DNA from: an uncultured Aquimarina sp.
GTDB taxonomy: Bacteria > Bacteroidota > Bacteroidia > Flavobacteriales > Flavobacteriaceae
Length of the DNA stretch: 64,000 bases
Direction of reading: 5' to 3'
Assembly (NCBI GenBank): GCA_947503835.1
Contig: CANNFM010000009.1
Span: 1-64,000, forward strand
Position numbers and translations under genes: made by a program. The notes below the pieces were generated by a model. The model was not told the DNA's origin, did no database searches, and saw only the letters and a list, made by a program, of their open reading frames with translations. Positions 8,505-17,501 of this stretch are shown one piece after another. Each line of letters opens with the position of its first letter. Position 1 is the stretch's first letter.

Positions 8505-9737
8505 ATGACCCCAAATTCCCTATTTTACCTATTAATTGCTATAATTATTATTGTGTTCCTAATAGACTCTCTATTAGATATTCTTAATGCAAGACATTAT
8601 AACGATGAGATTCCAGAAGAACTTTCTGATGTTTATCCAAAAGAAGAATATCAAAAATCTATTGCATATAAACGAGCCAACTACGAATTTAAATTAGTTT
8701 CTTCGAGTATTTCTCTATGCATCATGCTTCTTTTTTTCTTTTTAGATGGTTTTGCATGGGTAGATAATGTAGCTAGATCCATATCTGATAATCCTGTAAT
8801 TATTGGACTTATCTTTTTTGGAATAATAATGATTGGAAGCGATATCCTTTCTACACCCGCTACATATTATAAAATTTTCACGATCGAAGAGAAATTTGGT
8901 TTCAATAAAACTACTATCAAAACTTTTTTTATTGATAAGATAAAGAGTATCATTATGATGATGATCGTTGGTGGTGGGCTTTTGGCATTAATCATTTGGT
9001 TTTATGAAATTACAGGAAAATCTTTTTGGATATATGCCTGGGGATTAGTGACCGTCTTTACGGTTGCTATGAACATGTTTTATGCTAAACTCATTGTTCC
9101 CATATTTAACAAACAAACCCCTTTAGAGCCGGGTGAACTTAGAGATACTATTAATGAATATTCGAAAAAGGTAGGTTTCCGTCTAAAAGATATATTTGTG
9201 ATTGATGGTTCAAAAAGAAGTACTAAAGCAAATGCCTATTTTTCAGGGTTTGGTAGCGAAAAAAGAATCACACTATATGACACCTTAATTAAAGACCTTA
9301 ATAAAGAAGAAATTGTAGCTGTACTAGCTCATGAGGTGGGGCATTACAAAAAAAGACATGTTATTGTTAATTTACTATTATCAGTCGCTCTTACCGGTTT
9401 AACTTTATGGTTCTTATCCCTTTTCATATCTAATCCGCTTCTTTCTGAAGCGCTCGGAATACAAATACCTTCTTTTCACATAGGATTAATAGCTTTTGGA
9501 ATACTATACAGTCCGATTTCTGAAATTACAGGGTTAATAATGAATATTGTATCCCGAAAATTTGAATATCAAGCAGATGAATACGCAAAAAATACCTACG
9601 ACAATGAAGCCTTAATAAATAGTCTAAAAAAGCTTTCAAAAAATAACTTAAGCAACCTCACCCCTCACCCTGCAATGGTTTTCATACATTACTCCCACCC
9701 CACACTATTACAAAGAATCAAAAAACTTAGAAAATAA
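8505..9737 (+). CDS. M48 family metalloprotease (Ste24/CAAX protease type)
   Basis: A 410-residue integral membrane zinc endopeptidase. The N-terminal half has several hydrophobic spans (about 5-22, 65-82, 97-113, 148-167 and 175-195). The zinc site is LAHEVGHYKKRH, with HEVGH at 276-280, plus the third ligand Glu354 in EYQADEYA. This architecture matches Ste24 homologues; bacterial members work in membrane protein quality control rather than prenyl processing. The start at 8505 follows a 75-base gap and puts a hydrophobic segment straight after the N-terminus. Confidence 0.93.
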   Translation: MTPNSLFYLLIAIIIIVFLIDSLLDILNARHYNDEIPEELSDVYPKEEYQKSIAYKRANYEFKLVSSSISLCIMLLFFFLDGFAWVDNVARSISDNPVIIGLIFFGIIMIGSDILSTPATYYKIFTIEEKFGFNKTTIKTFFIDKIKSIIMMMIVGGGLLALIIWFYEITGKSFWIYAWGLVTVFTVAMNMFYAKLIVPIFNKQTPLEPGELRDTINEYSKKVGFRLKDIFVIDGSKRSTKANAYFSGFGSEKRITLYDTLIKDLNKEEIVAVLAHEVGHYKKRHVIVNLLLSVALTGLTLWFLSLFISNPLLSEALGIQIPSFHIGLIAFGILYSPISEITGLIMNIVSRKFEYQADEYAKNTYDNEALINSLKKLSKNNLSNLTPHPAMVFIHYSHPTLLQRIKKLRK

Positions 9738-9913
9738 ATCCATTATATAAGTACTTGGTGGTTACAATTCTTAATTGTACTTTTAATTATTATTGACAGA
9801 TTAGGATAATTTGTCACAGATATCGACTTAAGGCATAATTTTTGACCTCTAGTTAATATCATTAGGGGGAACGCACACGATATAAAATAGGGCTTTCTTA
9901 TAAACTTTGTGAT

Positions 9914-12118
9914 ATGACCGAAGCTGCTATAGAGGAAGAAAATAAACAGATAGCCAAGCAATACAAAGAATTGCTGCGCATTAGTTATAGAAATCTTACT
10001 AAAGAAGATAAAAAACTTATACGCCAAGCGTTTGATATTGCTGTTGATGCACATAAAGATCAACGACGTAAAAGTGGTGAAGCATACATTTTTCATCCAA
10101 TTGCAGTTGCAAAAATTGTAGCAAGTGAGATTGGACTTGATGCAACATCTATTGCAGCCGCCTTACTTCATGATGTTGTTGAAGATACAGAATACACCCT
10201 AGTAGATATTGAGCAAATGTTTGGCGAAACAGTAGCTCGTATCGTAGATGGGCTTACCAAAATATCTTCCTTAAAAAAAGACCGGGATATTTCTTTACAA
10301 GCAGAAAACTTCAGAAAAATGCTGCTTACTCTTAATGATGATGTACGAGTTATTATCATTAAGATCGCTGATCGTTTACATAATATGCAAACGATGGATG
10401 CCATGAGGCCGGATAAACAAGTGAAAATAGCATCTGAAACCTTATATATTTATGCCCCCTTAGCCCATAGAATTGGTCTATACAATATCAAAACAGAATT
10501 AGAAGATCTTGGATTAAAATATACTGAACCAGAAGTATATAAAGATATCTTTGAAAAAATTAAAGAAAGTAAAGAAGAGCAGGATGAATATATTAAGAAA
10601 TTCTCGGATCAGATCAGAGTTGGATTAGACAGAGAAGGCCTAAATTATGAAATAAAAGGAAGACCCAAATCCATTTTTTCTATTCGAAGAAAAATGGTGA
10701 AACAAAATATTTCTTTTGATGAAGTGTATGATAAATTTGCAATACGTATCATCTATAAATCTGATCTTGAAAATGAAAAATTTATTGCCTGGAAAATATA
10801 CACTGTAGTAACCGATTATTACCGTCCAAACCCAATTCGATTAAGAGATTGGATCTCTCAACCTAAATCTACAGGATATGAAGCTTTACATATCACTGTT
10901 ATTGGCCCCGATAGCCAATGGGTCGAAGTGCAAATACGAAGTGAGCGTATGCACGAAATAGCCGAAAAAGGATATGCTGCGCATTATAAATATAAAAATA
11001 GCGAAGAAACACAAGACCAAGGGTTAGACGGTTGGTTAAATAGACTACAAGAAGCACTGGAGAATTCTGAATCCAATGCCGTAGACTTTGTTGAAGAATT
11101 CAAACTTAACTTGTATGCCAAAGAAATTTTTGTTTTTACTCCAGAGGGAGATTTAAAATCTCTCCCAAAAGGAGCTACAGCTCTAGATTTTGGTTTTAGT
11201 GTACATACCGAAGTGGGTCTAAAAACCAGAGGGTCGCGAGTAAACGGAAAATTAGTACCGCTAAGTCATGAACTCAAAAGTGGGGATCAGGTAGAGATCA
11301 TTACTTCAACCAAATCAAAACCGTCATCCAGCTGGTTAGATTATGCAACAACAGCCAGAGCAAGAGCCAAAATCAAATCTGCACTACGAGACGAAAAGAA
11401 ACAAATTGCAGAAGACGGAAAAGTAATATTAAAACGTAAGCTACGCTCTCAGAAAATAACGATGAGCGAAAAGGTAGTTAATGAACTTGTATTATATTTT
11501 AAGTTAAAAACCAGCTTAGACCTTTTTTATAGAGTTGGTATAGGAACTATTGATAATCAAAAAATCAAAGAGTTTGCCAATACCCGAAGTAATGTTTTCA
11601 TGAATTTTATCAAAAATAGAATTCGTAGAGGAAATATTAAAGATGTTAATAAAGAAGAAATCACTTCTAAGTTTGATTTACTTGTATTTGGTAAAGATTC
11701 AGAAAAATTAGAGTATAAGTTATCTAATTGTTGTAATCCAATCCCCGGTGATGATGTATTTGGATTCATCACGGTAAATGAAGGTATAAAAGTGCATAAA
11801 AAGAATTGCCCAAATGCACTGCAGTTGCAAAGTAATTATGCCTATAGAATTATGCCTGCCAAATGGATAGACTCTAGCCAGGAAGAATTTAAAGCAGTCA
11901 TACGACTTAATGGTATTGATAATATTGGAGTTGTAAATGAAGTAACTCAAATAATCTCAAACAATATGCACCTTGCTATTTACAGCATGAACTTTGATAC
12001 TAATGACGGGGTATTTATAGGAAAAATCACAGTTGGGGTTAAAAATAAAAACACCCTGAAAACGGTCATGAAAAATCTTTCAAAAATAAGTGGTATTGAT
12101 AAAGTGGTTAGAGAATAA
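9914..12118 (+). CDS. Bifunctional (p)ppGpp synthetase/hydrolase, RelA/SpoT family
   Basis: A 734-residue stringent-response enzyme that makes and degrades (p)ppGpp. The HD hydrolase domain has YIFHPIAVAKIVA and LLHDVVEDTE, with His86-Asp87, and looks intact. The synthetase domain has YDKFAIRIIY, STGYEALHITVIGP and EVQIRSERMHEIAEKGYAAHY. A TGS domain follows (IFVFTPEGDLKSLPKGATALDF, about 400-460), then a helical linker, a zinc-finger/RIS-type region with NCCNPIPGDDVFGFI, and a C-terminal ACT domain. Both catalytic domains appear functional, so it would be the long Rel/SpoT protein. The ATG comes 4 bases after TTTG of a weak -7-like sequence. Confidence 0.96.
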   Translation: MTEAAIEEENKQIAKQYKELLRISYRNLTKEDKKLIRQAFDIAVDAHKDQRRKSGEAYIFHPIAVAKIVASEIGLDATSIAAALLHDVVEDTEYTLVDIEQMFGETVARIVDGLTKISSLKKDRDISLQAENFRKMLLTLNDDVRVIIIKIADRLHNMQTMDAMRPDKQVKIASETLYIYAPLAHRIGLYNIKTELEDLGLKYTEPEVYKDIFEKIKESKEEQDEYIKKFSDQIRVGLDREGLNYEIKGRPKSIFSIRRKMVKQNISFDEVYDKFAIRIIYKSDLENEKFIAWKIYTVVTDYYRPNPIRLRDWISQPKSTGYEALHITVIGPDSQWVEVQIRSERMHEIAEKGYAAHYKYKNSEETQDQGLDGWLNRLQEALENSESNAVDFVEEFKLNLYAKEIFVFTPEGDLKSLPKGATALDFGFSVHTEVGLKTRGSRVNGKLVPLSHELKSGDQVEIITSTKSKPSSSWLDYATTARARAKIKSALRDEKKQIAEDGKVILKRKLRSQKITMSEKVVNELVLYFKLKTSLDLFYRVGIGTIDNQKIKEFANTRSNVFMNFIKNRIRRGNIKDVNKEEITSKFDLLVFGKDSEKLEYKLSNCCNPIPGDDVFGFITVNEGIKVHKKNCPNALQLQSNYAYRIMPAKWIDSSQEEFKAVIRLNGIDNIGVVNEVTQIISNNMHLAIYSMNFDTNDGVFIGKITVGVKNKNTLKTVMKNLSKISGIDKVVRE

Positions 12119-12127
12119 AAAATAATG

Positions 12128-12135
12128 TAACTTTG
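12128..12135 (+). promoter_or_regulatory. -7 promoter box for the Fur-type regulator and purA
   Basis: TAACTTTG fits TAnnTTTG and lies 13 bases before the ATG at 12149. No convincing TTG is seen at -33. Confidence 0.5.
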
Positions 12136-12148
12136 CTTTTTTAAACGT

Positions 12149-12616
12149 ATGAGTACTAAAGCAACTACACAAAACGACCAAAATATCGTTAAAAACGTGT
12201 TTACCAGTTTCTTAGAAGAAAATGGCCATAGAAAAACACCTGAACGATATGCCATACTTCAGGAAATATATGAAAGTGAGGAGCATTTTGATATAGAATC
12301 ATTATATATCAAAATGAAAAACAAAAACTACAGAGTTAGTCGTGCAACTTTGTACAATACAATTGAGCTTTTGTTAGAATGCAAGCTAGTTAGAAAGCAC
12401 CAATTCGGACAAACCCAAGCTCAATACGAAAAATCGTATTTCGATAGGCAACATGACCACCTTATTTTAACAGATACAGGGGAAGTACTAGAATTCTGTG
12501 ATCCTAGAATTCAATCCATAAAAAAAACAATAGAAGAAATTTTTAATGTAGACATTACAAATCACTCTTTGTATTTCTACGGAACTAAAAAAAAACCAAC
12601 TAATCAAGACAACTAA
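12149..12616 (+). CDS. Fur family transcriptional regulator
   Basis: A 155-residue metal- or peroxide-responsive repressor of the Fur/PerR/Zur family. The winged-helix part is seen in [17 protein letters not shown] and [17 protein letters not shown]. The metal-binding half has [19 protein letters not shown], with His102, His104 and Glu115 as likely ligands. The two CxxC pairs of the structural zinc site in classical Fur are missing; only Cys78 and Cys117 are present, so that site is absent or built differently. The stop overlaps the purA start by one base (TAATG), so translation is coupled. Confidence 0.9.
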   Translation: MSTKATTQNDQNIVKNVFTSFLEENGHRKTPERYAILQEIYESEEHFDIESLYIKMKNKNYRVSRATLYNTIELLLECKLVRKHQFGQTQAQYEKSYFDRQHDHLILTDTGEVLEFCDPRIQSIKKTIEEIFNVDITNHSLYFYGTKKKPTNQDN

Positions 12617-13887
12617 TGGCGGTAAACTTATTACTTGGTCTTCAATGGGGAGACGAAGGTAAAGGAAAAATTGTAGACGTTCTTACAAAGGATTATGATA
12701 TAATAGCAAGATTTCAAGGTGGTCCTAATGCCGGTCACACTTTAGAATTTGACGGAATTAAACATGTATTACACACTATTCCCAGTGGTATTTTTCATGA
12801 CAAAGCCATCAATTTAGTGGGTAACGGCGTAGTTATCGATCCTGTGATTTTCAAAAAAGAATTAGACAATCTGAATAAATTTGATTTAGATTACAAATCT
12901 AAATTATTAATCTCTAGAAAAGCACATTTAATTCTTCCAACACATCGAATTTTAGATGCTGCCTCTGAAGCTTCAAAAGGAAAAGCAAAAATTGGCTCTA
13001 CTCTTAAAGGTATTGGTCCAACATATATGGACAAAACCGGTAGAAATGGTATTCGTGTAGGAGATTTAGAATTAAGTAACTGGAAAGAGCGCTATCGAAA
13101 CCTAGCTAATAAGCATGAAGCCATGATCGATTTCTATGATGCTAAAATCGAATATGATTTAGAAGAATTAGAACGTGAGTTTTTTGAGGCTGTAAAAGTA
13201 TTAAAATCACTTACTTTTATCGATAGTGAAGAATATTTATATCAAGCCCAGAAAGAAGGAAAAACAATTCTGGCAGAAGGTGCCCAAGGATCATTATTAG
13301 ATATCGATTTTGGAACTTATCCTTTTGTGACTTCATCAAATACTACGGCAGCAGGCGCTTGTACTGGTTTAGGTATTGCTCCAAATAAAATTAAAGATGT
13401 TTTTGGTATTTTTAAAGCGTATACTACTCGAGTAGGTAGTGGACCATTTCCAACAGAATTATTTGATGAAGATGGAGAAACTATGGCACGTGTAGGACAC
13501 GAATTTGGTGCTACAACCGGCAGACCTCGTAGATGTGGCTGGTTAGACCTTGTAGCTTTAAAATATGCTGTACATGTTAATGGAGTTACCAAATTAATGA
13601 TGATGAAAGGTGATGTTCTTAGTGGTTTTAAGACCTTAAAAATATGTACTGCATATAAATATCAAGGAAAAACAATCACTCACCTACCCTACAATATAGA
13701 ACCAGAAAATGTAACGCCCATCTATACAGAGATTAAGGGCTGGTCTGAAGATCTAACAGGAATGACAGAGGCTACTCAATTACCTAAAGAGTTAAACGAG
13801 TATGTTGCATTTTTAGAAAAAGAACTAGAAACACCAATTACAATTGTTTCTGTTGGACCAGATAGAACGCAGACAATACATAGATAG
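12616..13887 (+). CDS. purA: Adenylosuccinate synthase
   Basis: Converts IMP, aspartate and GTP to adenylosuccinate, the first committed step to AMP. The 423-residue length is normal. The signature LGLQWGDEGKGKIVDVL (about 7-23) holds the GTP P-loop and catalytic Asp, followed by RFQGGPNAGHT. GIGPTYMDKTGRNGIRVGDL, TTGRPRRCGWLDLVALKYA and the C-terminal guanine site SVGPDRTQTI are all present. It overlaps the Fur-type gene by one base and is followed by a strong terminator. Confidence 0.97.
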   Translation: MAVNLLLGLQWGDEGKGKIVDVLTKDYDIIARFQGGPNAGHTLEFDGIKHVLHTIPSGIFHDKAINLVGNGVVIDPVIFKKELDNLNKFDLDYKSKLLISRKAHLILPTHRILDAASEASKGKAKIGSTLKGIGPTYMDKTGRNGIRVGDLELSNWKERYRNLANKHEAMIDFYDAKIEYDLEELEREFFEAVKVLKSLTFIDSEEYLYQAQKEGKTILAEGAQGSLLDIDFGTYPFVTSSNTTAAGACTGLGIAPNKIKDVFGIFKAYTTRVGSGPFPTELFDEDGETMARVGHEFGATTGRPRRCGWLDLVALKYAVHVNGVTKLMMMKGDVLSGFKTLKICTAYKYQGKTITHLPYNIEPENVTPIYTEIKGWSEDLTGMTEATQLPKELNEYVAFLEKELETPITIVSVGPDRTQTIHR

Positions 13888-13911
13888 AATTATAAAAATA
13901 CTACGTAAACC

Positions 13912-13942
13912 AAAAAAAGCTACCATGATGGTAGCTTTTTTT
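13912..13942. terminator. Bidirectional terminator between purA and the PD40 gene
   Basis: AAAAAAAGCTACCAT, a one-base centre, then ATGGTAGCTTTTTTT: a near-perfect palindrome that serves purA on the plus strand and the convergent gene on the minus strand. Confidence 0.92.
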
Positions 13943-13966
13943 GGTTTTCTATTTTCTAAAAGTAAA

Positions 13967-15136
13967 CTAAAATGAAGTTACTCCATCTTCGTTCGGTTTT
14001 ATATCTATAATTCGATCTATCCTTTTGATGGTTTTTAGTTTACGCTTATGGTACTCAGGAAATGAGACTAGTTGTCTAAAACCATAAATATCATCGTCTC
14101 CTTTTCCTCCTTTACGATTGCTCGCAAAAAAACCTATTTTATGCTCTTCGTTGATAATAAATGTAAAATCGTCCTCAGAACTGTTAATGGGCTCTCCTAG
14201 ATTATAAACCTCAGTTTCATTATCATTAAATAAAGTCATAAAGATATCCAAACCTCCTAGGCCTTGATGACCATCACTCGCGAAAAACAATTTTCCTTTA
14301 TCACTTATGAATGGAAATGTTTCTCGCCCCGAAGTATTGATACGATCCCCAAGGTTTTCAGGAATTCCAAAACTACCATCTTCATTTATTTCTACAACAT
14401 AGATATCCGATTTACCAAAACTTCCAGGCATATCACTAGCAAAATATAAAAACCTTCCATCTGGAGATAATGTTGGGTGAGCTATAGAATAGTCATCACT
14501 ACTAAAAGGTAGTTCTTCTATGTCCTTCCACTTTCCTTCAACATACCTCGCTCTATAGATTTTTAATAAAACACTTCCTTCTATATTTGTTTTGGATTTT
14601 CTTTTTGAATAATTGTTCCTTGTAAAATATACTGTTTTCTTATCCTTACTAAAGACTGCCGAAGATTCATGAAATTTTGTATTGATGCTTCCTTTCAATT
14701 TTCTTATCCTTTCTTTATCAGATTTTTTTACAGTGGTATACAAATCCAGAAAAGGCTGATTACTGACTTCGTCAAATGATTTAGAAACACTATTCACATT
14801 CCTAGATGAAGCAAACACTAATTCCCCTTCATAAAAACTAGGGGCATAATCTGAATATTCTGAGTTTATATTCAAAAAATTTACACTAAATTTTTCTGAC
14901 TTTTCTTCAGTTACGGTAAGAGTGTCTAACAAAGAATTATATTCATCTTCTCTATTTAGAACTTCATTATAACTTAAATATGAATCAGGCATTTCGCCAA
15001 AATGCATTTTATGAGTATCAACAAAAGCATACTCAATAAAAATCTCATTTGTTCTTTCTAACTGTTCCCATTGGGAAAATACTGTACCCCAAAAAAAGAA
15101 AAAAAACAGCCCCCATAGGTTTTTTTTCAATACCAT
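13967..15136 (-). CDS. Secreted PD40/TolB-like beta-propeller protein without an OmpA domain
   Basis: A 389-residue exported protein. It has a signal peptide (LKKNLWGLFFFFFWGTVFSQ) and PD40-type propeller repeats (YAPSFYEGELVFASSRN, ESSAVFSKDKKTVYFTRN, AHPTLSPDGRFLYFASD, ETFPFISDKGKLFFASDG, and a final IGFFASNRKGGKGDDDIYGF). Flavobacterial relatives are usually longer OmpA-family proteins with the propeller followed by a carboxypeptidase-like domain and a peptidoglycan-binding OmpA domain; here the protein stops just after the propeller. It may be a shortened paralogue or a stand-alone propeller. The signal peptide is coded by long A/T homopolymers (15089-15127). The start may be the ATG at 15136 or the TTG two codons later. 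Confidence 0.8.
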   Translation of the reverse strand: MVLKKNLWGLFFFFFWGTVFSQWEQLERTNEIFIEYAFVDTHKMHFGEMPDSYLSYNEVLNREDEYNSLLDTLTVTEEKSEKFSVNFLNINSEYSDYAPSFYEGELVFASSRNVNSVSKSFDEVSNQPFLDLYTTVKKSDKERIRKLKGSINTKFHESSAVFSKDKKTVYFTRNNYSKRKSKTNIEGSVLLKIYRARYVEGKWKDIEELPFSSDDYSIAHPTLSPDGRFLYFASDMPGSFGKSDIYVVEINEDGSFGIPENLGDRINTSGRETFPFISDKGKLFFASDGHQGLGGLDIFMTLFNDNETEVYNLGEPINSSEDDFTFIINEEHKIGFFASNRKGGKGDDDIYGFRQLVSFPEYHKRKLKTIKRIDRIIDIKPNEDGVTSF

Positions 15137-15540
15137 TAATTAGTTATTTTATGATTTGTGTTTCTCCTTAAAAATCCCACTTACTTATATAACAAAAGTA
15201 TACACTCTTAGGCCTCTATTACAGGCCTTAATACATACATTGAAATAAAAATAAAGTGTTAATCATATGCTATCCCCATAGCACTGATTATAGTTTTTGT
15301 TTTCGAAGCACAATTTACTGATGCATAAGCACATAAAGTGTTAAAAAACTCGAAAATTATTTTATTAATTTCTTTTGCCCTATCATTTACAATTGTATTC
15401 TAATTATTTTTTAGGCTATACAACAAGGTTTTGCAACATAAATCAAATCTCGTAGTACTTATAGTGTACAGGATTTAATTTATCATATCCTACAATCATT
15501 AGGTACAATTTTCGTTATTTTGCATACAAATTTAATACAC
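15137..15540. promoter_or_regulatory. Divergent intergenic region, PD40 gene and OstA-like gene
   Basis: No gene is visible in these 404 bases. On the minus strand TACTTTTG (complement of 15193-15200) fits the -7 consensus for the PD40 gene, 57 bases before its ATG. On the plus strand TTATTTTG at 15515-15522 is a one-mismatch -7 box, 19 bases before the TTG start of the OstA-like gene. A transcription start about 7 bases after this box would exclude the in-frame TTG at 15520 as the initiator. Nothing else stands out. Confidence 0.4.
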
Positions 15541-17442
15541 TTGAAAAACAAAGCGTTTTATATACTATTCATTTTCTTGTTTTCTGCAATAACCTTTGCA
15601 CAAGAAGAAAAAGAAGAAAAAGAAGGAAAAGAAATCAAAGTTCAATCCGATCGTACCATTAAAGATGAAAACAGGTTCCCTGGCGCAACGATTCTTGCCA
15701 AAGTAGACAAACAAGTGTATATGCAACACGAAGGTGTAGAGATATGGTGTGATCAAGCGGTACACTATAGTGAAGATAGATTTGTTAAAGCATTAGGCAA
15801 TGTAATCATAAAACAAGGAGATTCACTTACCTTAAAAAGCAAGTACGCAGAATACAATGGTAATACACAGTTTGCATATGCTCGTGATCAGGTATTTATG
15901 GAAACAGGTTCAAACACATTAAGCACCGACACTTTATTCTTTGATCGATTAAAGCAACAAGCATATTATCGTAGTGGAGGAACTGTAAAAGATTCTGCAA
16001 ACAACACATTAACCAGTAAAATTGGTCGTTTTTTTATGGATCGTAATCAATTTTCATTTAACACTAACGTAAAAGTTGTTAATCCCGAAAACAAAATTGA
16101 TTCTGACCGATTGGATTATTTTCCTGATGTAGACCACGTCTATCTCTATGGACCGTCTACCGTTAAAGGAAAAGAAAGTACCCTATACTGTGAACGTGGA
16201 TTTTATGACACCAAAGTTAAAACCGGATATGCTATTAAAAATGCACGAATTGACTATGATAAGCGTACAGTGTTTGGCGATAGTATTTTTTACAACAGCG
16301 CAATTCAGTTTGCCTCGGCAACAAACAATATTAAAGTATTAGACACTGCCAATAACTCTGTTATTACTGGTCATTATGCCGAAGTTTTTAAAGACAAAGA
16401 TTCTGTTTTTATTACAAAAAGAGCTTTAGCAGCTACTTTGCAAGAAAAAGATTCTATATACATACATAGTGATACTCTTATGGTTACGGGCAAACCAGAA
16501 AGTAGAATAATGAAAGGATTTTATGATGTAAGAATCTATAAAAGTAATATGAGTGGTAAGAGTGATTCTATTAATGTAGATCAAACCACAGGCTATACCA
16601 AACTAATTGGAAAGCCTATTATTTGGGCGCAAAGAAATCAAATGACTGGGGATACCATAAAAATCATTTCAAATACAGAAACAGAAAAGTTAGATTCGCT
16701 TATTGTATACCAAAATGCATTTCTCGTACAAGAAGATACTCTAAAAGCCGGATTTAATCAGATAAAAGGTCAAATACTCTATGGTTTATTTAAAGACAAT
16801 GAAATCTACCAGGTAGACATTGATAAAAATACTGAAACCATTTTCTATCAACGAGAAAGCGAGGGTGAACTGAAGTTGATCGGTATCAATAAAGTCCTTT
16901 CCAGTTCGATCAAATTACTTCTTAATGACCGTGAGATAGAAGATGTATATTACTATCAAAATATTGATGGTACCTTATATCGAGAAATTGATTTACCAAA
17001 AAATGCACGAGAACTCTCAGGCCTTAACTGGCGAGGAGATGAGCGCATCAATAGTAAAGCAGATCTTTTTAGAGGAGAATCACCACCTCAATTAACTAAG
17101 ATAAAGGGAATCCCATTACCAAAAGATGAAGCAGATTTCTTTGATGAAGAAACTATAAAACGTATCGAAGATAATAAATCGGAAGGTTCTCGCTTATTAG
17201 AGCAAGAACTTAAGGACGCAGAACTCAAAGAATCTAATGAACAATTGGATTCTATTATCCCTAAAAAAGACATAAAAGAAAATATAAATTCTGAAAAGAA
17301 AAAAAAGAAAAAAAAGACATCCTTTATAGACACCGATCTTAGTCGTACGGCAAAACAAAGGGACAGCATAACAGTAACTACATTGCAATATCCAAATGAA
17401 AAATTAAAGGATAGTATCAATAATAAAGATAGAGAAGAATAA
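15541..17442 (+). CDS. OstA-like (LptA-type) exported protein
   Basis: A 633-residue protein of the OstA/LptA family, whose members bridge the periplasm and carry lipopolysaccharide to the outer membrane. The start is taken as the TTG at 15541, giving a clean signal peptide MKNKAFYILFIFLFSAITFAQ. The body is a long series of beta-jellyroll-like strands such as VKALGNVIIKQGDSLTLKSKYAEY and DTLFFDRLKQQAYYRSGG, typical of Bacteroidota OstA proteins, which are much longer than E. coli LptA. The C-terminus is charged, with a lysine run coded by A-rich tracts near 17293-17318. It is probably involved in outer-membrane LPS delivery. The gene downstream follows after 59 bases. Confidence 0.82.
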   Translation: MKNKAFYILFIFLFSAITFAQEEKEEKEGKEIKVQSDRTIKDENRFPGATILAKVDKQVYMQHEGVEIWCDQAVHYSEDRFVKALGNVIIKQGDSLTLKSKYAEYNGNTQFAYARDQVFMETGSNTLSTDTLFFDRLKQQAYYRSGGTVKDSANNTLTSKIGRFFMDRNQFSFNTNVKVVNPENKIDSDRLDYFPDVDHVYLYGPSTVKGKESTLYCERGFYDTKVKTGYAIKNARIDYDKRTVFGDSIFYNSAIQFASATNNIKVLDTANNSVITGHYAEVFKDKDSVFITKRALAATLQEKDSIYIHSDTLMVTGKPESRIMKGFYDVRIYKSNMSGKSDSINVDQTTGYTKLIGKPIIWAQRNQMTGDTIKIISNTETEKLDSLIVYQNAFLVQEDTLKAGFNQIKGQILYGLFKDNEIYQVDIDKNTETIFYQRESEGELKLIGINKVLSSSIKLLLNDREIEDVYYYQNIDGTLYREIDLPKNARELSGLNWRGDERINSKADLFRGESPPQLTKIKGIPLPKDEADFFDEETIKRIEDNKSEGSRLLEQELKDAELKESNEQLDSIIPKKDIKENINSEKKKKKKKTSFIDTDLSRTAKQRDSITVTTLQYPNEKLKDSINNKDREE

Positions 17443-17501
17443 AAGTAGATACTTCTTCTTTTTAATCAATATCTATTTTTAAAACTAATCGGGAAACACT
17501 C

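Noticed and set aside
9743..10096. Open frame on the minus strand, 117 residues
   Set aside because: It overlaps the RelA/SpoT N-terminal coding region, is strongly hydrophobic and Phe-rich as expected of an antisense frame, and has no recognisable domain.
15520..15540. TTG start for the OstA-like protein at 15520
   Set aside because: It lies inside the -7 box candidate, and the TTG at 15541 gives a better signal peptide.
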